A stretch of DNA of 35,587 nt from Candidatus Amesbacteria bacterium GW2011_GWC1_47_15 (GCA_001001375.1 LCNU01000011.1:1-35587), one strand, 5' to 3'. Counted from the first letter of the stretch, positions 17,981-28,002 are shown. Notes: generated by a model not told the origin, from the letters alone. Numbers and translations are program-made.

Positions 17981-18268
17981 TTATTCCTCCCCCAAAAGAT
18001 AGTAAAGCGCTATTACTACAGACAGCACTCCTACTACCATTTGTACGGAAATCCCGTAAAAGGACCATTTTAATAAAGGTTCCATTTGTCCGGGCAGCAT
18101 ATGCGCCAGACCACCCAGTAAAAGGAGTGACCACCCCAGGCTCATCCACCTGTCGCTTCGTTTTGCGGCAGATTTTGGCAGATCCTGTTCCGGCATTACC
18201 GGTGTCATCATGGGCTCCGCCGCTACCCTGGACTTGGGCTTGGTTTTAGACTTTGTTCTCGTCGCCAT
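17981..18268 (-). CDS. Small membrane protein
   Basis: Two hydrophobic segments after K/R-rich N-terminus. Confidence 0.6.
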   Translation of the reverse strand: MATRTKSKTKPKSRVAAEPMMTPVMPEQDLPKSAAKRSDRWMSLGWSLLLLGGLAHMLPGQMEPLLKWSFYGISVQMVVGVLSVVIALYYLLGEE

Positions 18269-18454
18269 TTATCTCACCGCCTTTCTCAATACAATACCTG
18301 CTCCCTGAGTCACATTAATGTTTTCTTTAAGTATTATCAATCCCAGCATAACTGCCCAAATGGGATAAAGATTGGTAAATACCAGATAATAAAAAACCAG
18401 CGTCCCCCACCACATCATCACCATAAAAGCATAAAATAACCCCGTTTTATTCAT
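18269..18454 (-). CDS. Small membrane protein (61 aa)
   Basis: Hydrophobic ORF abutting the next ORF; TATAAT 13 nt upstream. Confidence 0.5.
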   Translation of the reverse strand: MNKTGLFYAFMVMMWWGTLVFYYLVFTNLYPIWAVMLGLIILKENINVTQGAGIVLRKAVR

Positions 18455-18483
18455 ATTTACTTTTGCTATTATATAATTAAACC

Positions 18484-18810
18484 ATGTCTTCTTCCAAAAG
18501 AATTTTTCAGTTACTGCTCCCGTTTACAGTCATCATTTCTATAATGGTTATTTTTTTACTCAGCAAACCTTCAAACAGGAATATTAACCAGGCACTTACC
18601 GAAGAAGATGCCGCAGGTATCGTCAGTAACTTGCCGGAGATATCAGCGCTTCTGGTAAAATATCCACACTACTTGATTGAAACAGAAGGGCTTGACCAAA
18701 ACACAAATGCCTGGAAAGTGCATGTTTACGAAATAGTTGAAGATCACACTGCTACTTACAACTGGTACAACGTCGACGTTGATACTGGTAAGGTGGATCA
18801 AGAATTTTAA
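18484..18810 (+). CDS. Membrane-anchored small extracytoplasmic protein (PepSY-like C-terminus)
   Basis: N-terminal TM; AWKVHVYEIVEDHTATYNWYNVDVDTGKV; TATAAT 6 nt upstream of ATG. Confidence 0.65.
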   Translation: MSSSKRIFQLLLPFTVIISIMVIFLLSKPSNRNINQALTEEDAAGIVSNLPEISALLVKYPHYLIETEGLDQNTNAWKVHVYEIVEDHTATYNWYNVDVDTGKVDQEF

Positions 18811-18825
18811 ATATACCGGGCTTAT

Positions 18826-19812
18826 TTATTTCCGCTTAATTACCTTATAAACGGCTTCTTTAATGGCCTTGACATCCATCCCGTATTTCACAAGTAATTC
18901 TTTCGGTTCTCCCGATTCCCCGAAGGTATCCGGCATGCCCACAAACTCTAAGGGGACAGGATGGCTTCTTGCGAGTAGCTCTGCCACTGCCGATCCCATT
19001 CCCCCCATCACCTGATGCTCTTCTACAGTCACCACGGCTCCGCATTCCGTTGCCGCTCTGATTATCGTTTTCTCGTCCATCGGTTTGATCGTATGATTGT
19101 TTATAACCATCGACCCTATCCCCTCCTCCTGCAGTTCTTTTGCCGCTATCAGACATTCATACAAAAGCGGTCCGCACCCGATTATCGCCACCTGCTTCTT
19201 CTTATCTGTGGAATCCCAGAATATAGTGGCTTTCCCGATTTCAAAAGGTGTTTCTTGTGTAGTTATCACTGCCGTCTTTTCCCTGGCAAACCGCATATAT
19301 ACGGGGCCTTTAATATCTGCCGCTGCCAGCGTCGCCTTTTTAGTTTCTAATGCATCACAGGGCGCCACTACCGTCATATTCGGCAGCACCCGCATGATAG
19401 CGATATCTTCGAGCGCCTGATGTGTCGCCCCATCCGGCCCCACGGAGACCCCTGTATGAGCTCCGGCTATCTTTACGTTCAAATTTGAATATGCGACAGA
19501 CACCCGTGTCTGGTCCCAGGACCTGCCGGGAGCAAACACTGCGTAAGACGATACAAACGGGATTTTTCCGGCAGCAGCCAATCCTGCAGCAATGCCCGTC
19601 ATATTCTGCTCCGCCACTCCACACTCAATAAACCTTTGGGGATATTTTTTCGCAAACTCTAAAACCCGCGTGGATTCTGCCAAATCCCCTGTCAGCACCA
19701 CAACTTTCGTATTTTTCTCTCCTAATTCCAAAAGTCCCTCACCATAGCCATTTCGTGTCGGCACCATTTCCGTTTCATTTCCGAAAATCATGGGATTTAA
19801 ATAATTATTCAT
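18826..19812 (-). CDS. Transketolase C-terminal subunit
   Basis: RFIECGVAEQNMTGIAAGLA; GVSVGPDGATHQALEDIAIMR. Confidence 0.94.
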   Translation of the reverse strand: MNNYLNPMIFGNETEMVPTRNGYGEGLLELGEKNTKVVVLTGDLAESTRVLEFAKKYPQRFIECGVAEQNMTGIAAGLAAAGKIPFVSSYAVFAPGRSWDQTRVSVAYSNLNVKIAGAHTGVSVGPDGATHQALEDIAIMRVLPNMTVVAPCDALETKKATLAAADIKGPVYMRFAREKTAVITTQETPFEIGKATIFWDSTDKKKQVAIIGCGPLLYECLIAAKELQEEGIGSMVINNHTIKPMDEKTIIRAATECGAVVTVEEHQVMGGMGSAVAELLARSHPVPLEFVGMPDTFGESGEPKELLVKYGMDVKAIKEAVYKVIKRK

Positions 19813-19822
19813 TTCACCCTTA

Positions 19823-20125
19823 TTACACTCTCTTTCCCGTCACCCGGGCAATCATTTCTTTTTTTTGTCTTAAGGCTTCGCGGTTTTTAATCAACCTGCT
19901 TATCAGCAAAAACCACCCTCCGGCAGAAATCAGGACTTCTGCCAGCACTAAAAACGTCCCTCTGTAATCTGCTTCGCAATATCCCAATTCATAGGCAGGG
20001 CATTCAGGGAACCATTCTCCGAAAAAACTCCTGTTTATTGTCTGCGAAAGCACTGCCGCACTTACGCCCGCCAATAACCAGGCTATCGCCCCCGCCGCTA
20101 TTTTTTTCCACATTCCACCGGGCAT
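19823..20125 (-). CDS. Hypothetical membrane protein
   Basis: MPGGMWKKIAAGAIAWLLAG...; TATTAT 7 nt upstream of ATG. Confidence 0.6.
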   Translation of the reverse strand: MPGGMWKKIAAGAIAWLLAGVSAAVLSQTINRSFFGEWFPECPAYELGYCEADYRGTFLVLAEVLISAGGWFLLISRLIKNREALRQKKEMIARVTGKRV

Positions 20126-20143
20126 TATCCTTATAATATCATC

Positions 20144-21670
20144 ATGTCTCCGCGCCTCCAACGATATTCCCCCTATTATTTACATCTTCTGATAATTCTT
20201 TTTTTTCTCACGCGTCTGGTCAATCTCACTCTCCTGCCGATTTTTTCCGATGAAGCGGTATATGTGGAATGGGCATGGCGGATGACTCATGTCCCCGGCC
20301 TGGCTTTCCACTCTCTTCAGGACGGCAAACAGCCATTACTGATGTGGATTTTCGGCCTATTTCAGAATTTTTTTTCCGATCCTCTCTTGGCCAGCCGCCT
20401 TGTCTCTGTCCTATTCGGCAGTTTTAACCTCTGGGGAATTTACTATCTTGCCGGGGATGTGTTCAATAGAAAAACTGCTGTCGTCTCCGTTCTGCTTTAT
20501 ATCTTTATCCCTTTTTTCTTCTTCTTTGACCGCCAGGCACTCATGGAATCATCTCTGGTTTCCGTCTATTTGCTGACTTTTATTTTTCTTCTCCGGTTTT
20601 ACCGCAGCCCGGGTTATCTGACCGCTGCTTTCCCCGGTATCATCCTGGGTTTTGGCTTTTTAAATAAGTCCACCCCGGTATTGTTTCTTCTGGCCCTGTT
20701 TATCATCCATGCCCTGTATCTTATCCGCCGCCGGTCTCAGATAGTTTCATTTACCGCATTTACCCTGGTTACTCTCACCTGCTTTTTTCTCGTTAATATC
20801 CCCATGCTGATACAGCCGGTATTTTGGAAAACGCTCTATAGGACCGGTGATTACGCCCTCCCTCTCCCCCAACTCCTCCGCTTTCCCTTGATTACTTGGA
20901 TATCCAACTTTATCAACCACCTGGAAATCCTGATTCTCAACTTTACCCCGGTAGCCCTTATAGCGGCCATCCTCGGCATCACCTCCCTGGTCAAAAATCC
21001 CGATTTTAAAAAACGCCTGCTTGTGCTCTGGATTACCATTCCCCTCCTGCTCTATTTTCTCACTATCCGCCACACCAACGATCTCTCATTCCGTTATCTC
21101 ACTCCTTTTGTTCCGCTTTTAATTTTACCTGCTGCCTATTATCTCTCTTTCCGCTTCTTTCTGACCGTTGTCGCCCTGGTCCTGCCCGTATTTTTTACGC
21201 TCCAGCTGATGTTTTATCCAGTCAGTTATTTTCGTATAAAATCCCGCCTCACCCGGTATTCCTATATCGGCAGTTATGTCACCGGCTACGACACCGGTTA
21301 TCAGGTCAATGCCTTAAGGTCATACATCAATGAGGTTTCCCGGGACCGGCCTATCATCCTGGCAACAGCGGTGCATACTTTCAATCCCGAATCTGCCCTG
21401 GCCGCTTATTACCGCCGCTACCCCCGTGTACAGTTTGCCTATCTTGACGGGCGGCTTATTGGGGAGGAGACTATCGGCACCATCGATTGTATTTCTTCCG
21501 ATCTGCCGGTTTATTTCATCGCCAAACTGGATGATAAAGTTAATCTGGATAAATTTCTGGAAAAAGTGACAGTCATTACCAATCCCTATAATTTCGACTA
21601 TTCAACCATATACACTCTGAAAACAAACTGCACCGGCCAAACTGTCCGGTTGAATCTTTCAGGGCCATGA
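20144..21670 (+). CDS. GT39/PMT-type (GT-C) membrane glycosyltransferase
   Basis: FSDEAVYVEWAWRM N-terminal acidic loop; multiple TM segments. Confidence 0.88.
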   Translation: MSPRLQRYSPYYLHLLIILFFLTRLVNLTLLPIFSDEAVYVEWAWRMTHVPGLAFHSLQDGKQPLLMWIFGLFQNFFSDPLLASRLVSVLFGSFNLWGIYYLAGDVFNRKTAVVSVLLYIFIPFFFFFDRQALMESSLVSVYLLTFIFLLRFYRSPGYLTAAFPGIILGFGFLNKSTPVLFLLALFIIHALYLIRRRSQIVSFTAFTLVTLTCFFLVNIPMLIQPVFWKTLYRTGDYALPLPQLLRFPLITWISNFINHLEILILNFTPVALIAAILGITSLVKNPDFKKRLLVLWITIPLLLYFLTIRHTNDLSFRYLTPFVPLLILPAAYYLSFRFFLTVVALVLPVFFTLQLMFYPVSYFRIKSRLTRYSYIGSYVTGYDTGYQVNALRSYINEVSRDRPIILATAVHTFNPESALAAYYRRYPRVQFAYLDGRLIGEETIGTIDCISSDLPVYFIAKLDDKVNLDKFLEKVTVITNPYNFDYSTIYTLKTNCTGQTVRLNLSGP

Positions 21671-23205
21671 GCACCCGGCATTTTATTATTTTGCTGGTTT
21701 TCCTCTCAGTTTTCATGTCGTATCTGATGCGGGGAATAAATCTGCCGTTTGTGGGACCTAATGCCGGCAATATGAATATGTACTCCCAGATCGCCCGCAA
21801 TTATATCCGTTTCGGTTACCGGGCTCCCATAAACTCACCCTCACCTGTTTTGGAAACAAAACCACTTCTTTATCTTCATCACCCTCCTCTCACCTCCATT
21901 TTAATCTCTGTCTTCTTCCGTTTCTTCGGTGAAAACTACTCCTCCGCCCGTCTTTCCCAAATTATCCCCTCTCTCTTTTCTGCCATCCTGGCAGGTATTA
22001 TCGGTTCAAAACTGTGGGGTAAAACAGCCGGTTTTTTCGGCACGGTCGTCTATACTCTCCTGCCTTCCTCTTCGGTCTTCGGCCGCATTTCCGGCTTGGA
22101 ATCTTTTACTGTCTTTTGGATACTGCTTTCCGCTGTATTTCTCATAGACTTCCGCCAAACCGCACGCAATCGTTCCCTGGCTGTTGCCTCTGTTTGCCTT
22201 ATTTTCGGTACCTGGACGGACTGGCCGGTTGCGTATTTTGCCGGCCTGGCAGGACTTTTCTTTATTCTAGAAAAAAGAACCCGTGCCGGATTTCTCATCT
22301 GGTCCTCCGCCGCTGCTGCCGGATTGATTTTCCTAGTCTACACGGTCATTATGGCCGGTAGTTTGTCCGATTTGATCTCCGCCATAATATCCAGAAGCGG
22401 CGGCCGACTGCTCACACTTCCGTATTGGTTGGTTAAGTGGCTGGTGATATTGGCTGTACGCGCGGGTGTGTATTTCGGACCTGTTATTATGGCCGTGTTT
22501 TTCGTCTTTCTCCTTAAATATTTCTCATTCAAATCGGACTGGAAAATGAAGTTTACTACATTGATTGGCGGGTTTGCCGTCATTAATATCCTGCTTTATC
22601 CCGAAGGCTCTTTCAGTCATCCGTATTGGATTTTTTATCTCGGTCCCTTCATCGCCCTTTCTACTGCTTACACACTTCTTCGCCTGTATAACTCGCGTCA
22701 AGTTCTGGCAGTTTCATTGGTTTTAACCTTAAGCCTCATTTGGGCCGGAAGGGTTGAGGGTTGGAAAACCCGGGAAATAGAAGCCAATCTATGGCGCTGG
22801 AAACTTGCTTCTTCCTCCCATTCCGTTCTTACCCCTTACGAATCAGTGGCTGTTAATTCCGAAGCCCTCATTGATGGGGACATTCTGGCCTATTCCTTCG
22901 GCCATGCGTCAACAATTGTCCCGGATACCGCATCTGCCCGAAACGGTTTTAGCCATTATCTCTATTCCTGCAGGGATTGCGTTTCCGATTCAGAACTTGT
23001 AAAAAATCTTTCCCGTTATACGTACAGTGTCTTTACCGCCGGTGAAGGCACAGTATATGTTTTTGACCTGGCTTCTGATCCCATACCTTTTATTCAGGCA
23101 TCGCCGCCGCTTTCCCCTGTTTCTCCCCTCCCGATACAAAGACCATCACTTCTAAAATATTATTACTCCCGCTTCCTGATGCTTACCGAAGCTCCCCAAC
23201 TTTAA
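21667..23205 (+). CDS. GT-C type membrane glycosyltransferase
   Basis: Multiple TM; KPLLYLHHPPLTSILISVFFRFFGENYSSARL; ATGA overlap with previous gene. Confidence 0.82.
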   Translation: MSTRHFIILLVFLSVFMSYLMRGINLPFVGPNAGNMNMYSQIARNYIRFGYRAPINSPSPVLETKPLLYLHHPPLTSILISVFFRFFGENYSSARLSQIIPSLFSAILAGIIGSKLWGKTAGFFGTVVYTLLPSSSVFGRISGLESFTVFWILLSAVFLIDFRQTARNRSLAVASVCLIFGTWTDWPVAYFAGLAGLFFILEKRTRAGFLIWSSAAAAGLIFLVYTVIMAGSLSDLISAIISRSGGRLLTLPYWLVKWLVILAVRAGVYFGPVIMAVFFVFLLKYFSFKSDWKMKFTTLIGGFAVINILLYPEGSFSHPYWIFYLGPFIALSTAYTLLRLYNSRQVLAVSLVLTLSLIWAGRVEGWKTREIEANLWRWKLASSSHSVLTPYESVAVNSEALIDGDILAYSFGHASTIVPDTASARNGFSHYLYSCRDCVSDSELVKNLSRYTYSVFTAGEGTVYVFDLASDPIPFIQASPPLSPVSPLPIQRPSLLKYYYSRFLMLTEAPQL

Positions 23206-23207
23206 TA

Positions 23208-24068
23208 TTACTCGTGCTCGCTTTTTATCTTTCCCCATAAAGTCCGAAGTTGGTTCAGTCCTTCTTTTCCCTCTTCAGGTTTCGGCGGTTTTCCGTGCCA
23301 TTCATAATTCCCTTCCATGAAATCCACTCCTTTACCGGCTATGGTATGGGCTATAATTACAGTTGGATTTTCGGCTATTGCTTTCGCTTTTTCAAAGGCA
23401 TCTGCGATTTCCCTGATATTGTGTCCGTCTATTTGAATAACCGTCCAGTTAAACGCCCTCCACTTGTCCGATAGCGGCTCCAGCGGCATCACCTCTTCCG
23501 TATATCCGTCTATCTGGATATTGTTGCGGTCCACAATCGCCGTCAGATTGTTCAGATTGTTTTTTCCGGCAAACATTACCGCTTCCCAGGTCTGCCCTTC
23601 CTGGTGCTCTGCGTCCGACATCAGGCAGTATATCCTGTACCGCTTGCCGTCCATTTTTCCGGCCATGGCATGACCTACTGCCTGGGATAATCCCTGTCCC
23701 AGCGGCCCTCCGGTATTTTCCACTCCCGGCAGCTCCCGGTAGTGCGGATGCCCTTGTAGAGGACTTCCCAATTTCCTCAGCGTCATCAGTTCCTGATGCG
23801 AAAATGCTCCTGTGTGCGCCAGTGTGGCATACCACACCGGACAGATGTGTCCGTTGGACAAAATCACCTTGTCTCTGTCCTCTTTCCATGGATCAGCCGG
23901 GTCCCAGTTCAACCCCCCGTAAAAATACAACGTAGCGAATACATCAGCCATTCCCAAAGGCCCGGCGCTGTGCCCGGACTTAGCCTCCAAAAGCATGCGG
24001 ATGATATCCTTCCTTATCTCGTTAGCTCTCAACTCCAAACTTTTGATTTTTTCATCATTTATAGACAT
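23208..24068 (-). CDS. Transketolase N-terminal subunit
   Basis: GHSAGPLGMADVFATLYF; GHICPVWYATLAHTGAF; MSDAEHQEGQTWEA. Confidence 0.94.
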   Translation of the reverse strand: MSINDEKIKSLELRANEIRKDIIRMLLEAKSGHSAGPLGMADVFATLYFYGGLNWDPADPWKEDRDKVILSNGHICPVWYATLAHTGAFSHQELMTLRKLGSPLQGHPHYRELPGVENTGGPLGQGLSQAVGHAMAGKMDGKRYRIYCLMSDAEHQEGQTWEAVMFAGKNNLNNLTAIVDRNNIQIDGYTEEVMPLEPLSDKWRAFNWTVIQIDGHNIREIADAFEKAKAIAENPTVIIAHTIAGKGVDFMEGNYEWHGKPPKPEEGKEGLNQLRTLWGKIKSEHE

Positions 24069-24087
24069 AAATTTGCTTGCAAATACA

Positions 24088-24729
24088 TCACAGTTCAAAT
24101 GCTTTTTCAGCCGGATTAAATGCATGGCTGTCGTGCTGCAGCATCATCTCAAACAATTCCAGCGATTTGACCACTTCTTCCGGACTGTTTACTACCCTGT
24201 ATACCTGAAATTCCTCCGGCCGCATTCTCATGTTCGAAAGGAATGCCGCCATGATGTTTTCCCAAAATTTGCCGTATAAAATCAATGGTTTATGGTGCCC
24301 GAAATACAACCTTGCAAGACCCCAAGCCATCCCGAATTCGGATATCGTCCCCGTACCGCCCTTGAAAATCACATAAGTCTGCCCCACATCCAAAAGTGTC
24401 AGCGTCCGCTCCAGATAGTTTTGGGTCACGATTTCCTCATCGATCGGGTTTTTCTTGTCCCTGCCCTCAAACAGGGCAATATCTTTGGGGTAAAAAGTCA
24501 CCCCTATCACCTTTCCTCCTACGGATTTGGCTCCTTCCGATGTGGCCCGCATTACTCCCGGCCCTCCGCCGTTAGCCACCACGTATCCCGCCTGGGCCAG
24601 TGCTTTGCCTACCCCGTATGCCTCTTTGTACAGGGGATCGTCCTCCTCCGCGTTGGCAAATCCCAGACAGGACACTGTTTTTATCATCTTCTCTTTCGTT
24701 AATGTTTTATCTTCTTTGCCGTCCGCCAT
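24088..24729 (-). CDS. LOG-family protein (TIGR00730-like)
   Basis: GGGPGVMRATSEGAKSVGG, KGGTGTISEFGMAW; start MADGKED supported by TACAAT 6 nt upstream. Confidence 0.88.
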   Translation of the reverse strand: MADGKEDKTLTKEKMIKTVSCLGFANAEEDDPLYKEAYGVGKALAQAGYVVANGGGPGVMRATSEGAKSVGGKVIGVTFYPKDIALFEGRDKKNPIDEEIVTQNYLERTLTLLDVGQTYVIFKGGTGTISEFGMAWGLARLYFGHHKPLILYGKFWENIMAAFLSNMRMRPEEFQVYRVVNSPEEVVKSLELFEMMLQHDSHAFNPAEKAFEL

Positions 24730-24733
24730 GCGT

Positions 24734-25327
24734 TTATTGTACCATCTCAAATATCCTCTTCCACCCTACCACCGCTTCATCCGCACCGGTTTCTTCCAGT
24801 GCCTGCAAATGCTCTTTCTTTACTCCCCCGTCCACACATATTCTGAAATTGAACTTGGACTGTATTCTTAGACTGTTTAATTTCTTTATTTTCTCTATTG
24901 CTTCGACTTTAAATTCCTGTCCCCCTAATCCCGGTTCGATCGCCATCACCACCACCAATTCCAGGCTGCTTAAAAACGGCTCTATGGCTTCGACCGGTGA
25001 ATGGACATCGATTGCCAGGCTTCTGAAATCGCCAGGTTCGGAAATGCTTTCCATTTGCGCAATTACTCTCTCAAACCCCATAACTGCCGCTTCCTTCGCC
25101 CAGATCAATACATTGTTTTCGGAGACCATCAGGTGCGCGTCAAATTTGAGAGGCAGGTATGGTATCAGGTCCATCTCCGCCGGTTTGATAGTCCGGTTAT
25201 TGGCATATTCCCCGTCTATAAAATCGATCTGCACCCGGGAAAATTTCTTACTGTCCCGGATCTTGCGCAGCGCTTCACCCAACTCAAATACATTATCGGT
25301 TAATATCGCAGGAAATACTTGTATCAT
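24734..25327 (-). CDS. rpe: Ribulose-phosphate 3-epimerase-like protein (divergent)
   Basis: FDAHLMVS, VQIDFIDGEY, CVDGGVKKEHLQALEETGADEAVVG. Confidence 0.8.
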   Translation of the reverse strand: MIQVFPAILTDNVFELGEALRKIRDSKKFSRVQIDFIDGEYANNRTIKPAEMDLIPYLPLKFDAHLMVSENNVLIWAKEAAVMGFERVIAQMESISEPGDFRSLAIDVHSPVEAIEPFLSSLELVVVMAIEPGLGGQEFKVEAIEKIKKLNSLRIQSKFNFRICVDGGVKKEHLQALEETGADEAVVGWKRIFEMVQ

Positions 25328-25716
25328 TTTCCCGTAACAAATTTACCTTTTATATCTTCCATCTCCACAGGCCCGAATTTTCTCGAATCGTTGCTATAAA
25401 TGGGGTTATCACCCAAAATATAAAATTCTTCATCTTGTAATACCACTCCGTTAATCTGCTCTCCCGGAACCCCGGCCACTCTGCCGATCATATCCAGGCC
25501 GATTATCCCTTCCACTCCCTGTTCTCTGAAAGAGATTACATCACCTTTTCGGGGCTCCTCTGAAATATAAGCCAGCTTGTAAATTAAGTGATACGTTTTA
25601 TCTTTATAAGCCGGTTCCATGGACCTACCCTGAACTTTTACCAAAGTCAGTACCCAAGTCTGAATCAATATTATAAATAAAACAACAATTGCGCCGGATA
25701 TTACCAAATATCTCAC
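25324..25716 (-). CDS. Signal peptidase I-like (S26) protein
   Basis: VQGRSMEPAY (Ser box), GDNPIYSNDSRKFGPV; GTG start with TATAAT 7 nt upstream. Confidence 0.82.
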   Translation of the reverse strand: MRYLVISGAIVVLFIILIQTWVLTLVKVQGRSMEPAYKDKTYHLIYKLAYISEEPRKGDVISFREQGVEGIIGLDMIGRVAGVPGEQINGVVLQDEEFYILGDNPIYSNDSRKFGPVEMEDIKGKFVTGK

Positions 25717-25759
25717 AGTTATAATTATATTCCCCTACACGTTTATTTTTCCAATACAC

Positions 25760-26878
25760 CTACTTGCTCAATTCCGCAGTCAGCGGATCGGTCGGAGCTT
25801 TATCGGAAGCAAGCGTCTCCCCGACTCTTACCACCTGTTCCACCAGCCGGTTGGTGTACCCCCACTCATTGTCATACCACGCCAGCACTTTCACCAGGTC
25901 CCCGTCTATCACCTGCGTAAATTCCGGATCTATTACCGCACTGTAAGTACTGCCTACAATATCCGACGAAACGAGGTGTTCCGGCACTCCGTCCACCCCC
26001 GCCATACCCAGTATTCCTTTGTAAAGTGGGTGTCCCGTCGCCGCCTTCAGGGCCTCATTCACTTCCTCTCTTGAGGTGGGTTTTTTCACCAGAAACACAA
26101 AGTCCGAGATAGACCCCGTAATTACGGGTACCCGCAGGGAGATCCCGTCAAACAATCCCTTCAGTTCCGGTATTACTTCCGTGGTGGCGATCGCCGCCCC
26201 GGTGGAAGTCGGGACGATATTCATGGCCGCGGCTCTGGCCCGCCGTAGGTCCTTATGCGACCCGTCCTGCAGCACCTGGTCATCGGTGTAGGCGTGTACA
26301 GTGGTCATCATAGCCTTGGCCACACCGAATTTGGAATGTAGTACCGCAGCTACCGGCGTCACACAATTTGTCGTGCAGGAGGCGTTTGATAACACTTCTC
26401 CTTCCTTATATTCATTGACGCCCAATACATAAGTCCCTACGTTCCCCCCCTTGGCCGGCGCCGAAATCACTACCCGCTTTGCTCCGGCTTTGGCGTGTTT
26501 AGCCGCCCCTTCCTCATCCACAAATTTCCCGGTAGATTCAATCACCACCTCTACTCCGTATTTACTCCACGGCAACTTTTCTGGATCCTTCTGCGCCAGG
26601 ACCGGAATTTTCAGTCCCATGCTCTTGACTATCAGGTAACCTATTAAAGGATCCGCGTCCGTTACCTCTTTAGCCGCTTTCACCTGTTCGCCCTCTACTT
26701 CTATTTCAAATCTGCCGTATGTCGTGTCCTGCATTAAAAGGTGTTTCCATCCCTCCACTTCCATGGAACCTGATGTATTGATAGCCGCAAACTGCATTTC
26801 CCCCGCGTGTTTCAGAAGTCCCACCCGCATCGCCAGTCTTCCGATCCTGCCAAACCCATTGATAGCAGTCTTTACCAT
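25760..26878 (-). CDS. gap: Glyceraldehyde-3-phosphate dehydrogenase
   Basis: MVKTAINGFGRIGR; SNASCTTNC; TATAGT 6 nt upstream. Confidence 0.97.
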   Translation of the reverse strand: MVKTAINGFGRIGRLAMRVGLLKHAGEMQFAAINTSGSMEVEGWKHLLMQDTTYGRFEIEVEGEQVKAAKEVTDADPLIGYLIVKSMGLKIPVLAQKDPEKLPWSKYGVEVVIESTGKFVDEEGAAKHAKAGAKRVVISAPAKGGNVGTYVLGVNEYKEGEVLSNASCTTNCVTPVAAVLHSKFGVAKAMMTTVHAYTDDQVLQDGSHKDLRRARAAAMNIVPTSTGAAIATTEVIPELKGLFDGISLRVPVITGSISDFVFLVKKPTSREEVNEALKAATGHPLYKGILGMAGVDGVPEHLVSSDIVGSTYSAVIDPEFTQVIDGDLVKVLAWYDNEWGYTNRLVEQVVRVGETLASDKAPTDPLTAELSK

Positions 26879-26948
26879 ATTTTCACTATACAACAGTCTT
26901 CATAAAAAAAGCGTAAGAAAGTACCAGTCCGATTCCCGTTATCCCTAC

Positions 26949-26988
26949 TGCACAAAAAGCCAGGCTTCATGCTTGGTTTTTTTGTGCA
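26949..26988. terminator. Bidirectional terminator-like hairpin TGCACAAAAAGCCAGGC-ttcat-GCTTGGTTTTTTTGTGCA
   Basis: G/C stem flanked by A tract and T tract. Confidence 0.6.
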
Positions 26989-27051
26989 ATAGAAGAATTA
27001 AGAAACAACCCTATAGTTGTTTCGATAGCCTCATTCGTATACAATCCATAT

Positions 27052-27993
27052 ATGGAAAAAGAAAACCACGATGATAGCAATCGCCAAAGCAATGAACAAA
27101 GTCCAAAAATGGAATTTGATCCAGTACCTTTCTCCGACCTTGTGTACTGGAAAGCAAAAATTTTTTTAGCAAGTTTAGGTATTTATAACCGTCCAAAAGT
27201 ATTAATTGCCCAACATCCTGAAAATCCGAAAAGAGCTTCTGAAATAGAAGTTGTTCGTAGAAAACAAATACAAGAAGGTGGTGAGAGCAAGGAAAGAATA
27301 AAGGGTAAAATTAAAGCTTTCCATCGGGATTGTGACGTTTATCTAATCCGGCGAAATTTTGACGACACATTTCTGAATAACACACCTGTCAATAGATATA
27401 CTTCATCACGCACTCATACAAACTGGAAAATGTTTATAGAGGCAGGCTTACCAACTTATAATACATTGAGAGTCGCCCGAGATGGATCCTTGCTGGTTAC
27501 TGATGAATGTGCTGATGGCAGCAGAATATATGGAAATCCTGATTTCTGGGTTAGTCTTAGAGATGGTAAAACCTTACGAAGCAATATAGATACTAAAATT
27601 GATAACTTATTTATTGACCTTACATCTCCTGAAAATATCGGTTCAATTAAACAAAGGGCCGATGAGATTGCTGAAAAAGCTACAAATAATCGAATTAATC
27701 TGCCAAAATATGACCCACTCGAACTTATTGTCCATCCCAATGGATTATGGGATCTAAAAACTCTTGATGTTGCGGAAACTTGGCAATCTGAGACCGATTA
27801 CGAAATATTCCAAACAAAACAATCGAATTCATCCTGTGGGGAATATTTATTAGCTTACCTTCAAAGAACCCGTAATGAACTGTTAGCTTACCAAAAGAAA
27901 AGTTTATTAACGAAACTTTCCGGATACATGAAATATCGAATAAATGTTTTAAGAAAAAACATTTGGATTATAATCCAAACAAATCGTCCTTAA
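27052..27993 (+). CDS. Orphan hypothetical protein (313 aa), AT-rich
   Basis: Long ORF; TACAAT 6 nt upstream of ATG; base composition visibly different from neighbours. Confidence 0.7.
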   Translation: MEKENHDDSNRQSNEQSPKMEFDPVPFSDLVYWKAKIFLASLGIYNRPKVLIAQHPENPKRASEIEVVRRKQIQEGGESKERIKGKIKAFHRDCDVYLIRRNFDDTFLNNTPVNRYTSSRTHTNWKMFIEAGLPTYNTLRVARDGSLLVTDECADGSRIYGNPDFWVSLRDGKTLRSNIDTKIDNLFIDLTSPENIGSIKQRADEIAEKATNNRINLPKYDPLELIVHPNGLWDLKTLDVAETWQSETDYEIFQTKQSNSSCGEYLLAYLQRTRNELLAYQKKSLLTKLSGYMKYRINVLRKNIWIIIQTNRP

Positions 27994-28002
27994 TTATAAT
28001 TT

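Noticed and set aside
24600-25337. 245-aa plus-strand ORF
   Set aside because: Antisense to LOG and RPE genes, low-complexity translation.
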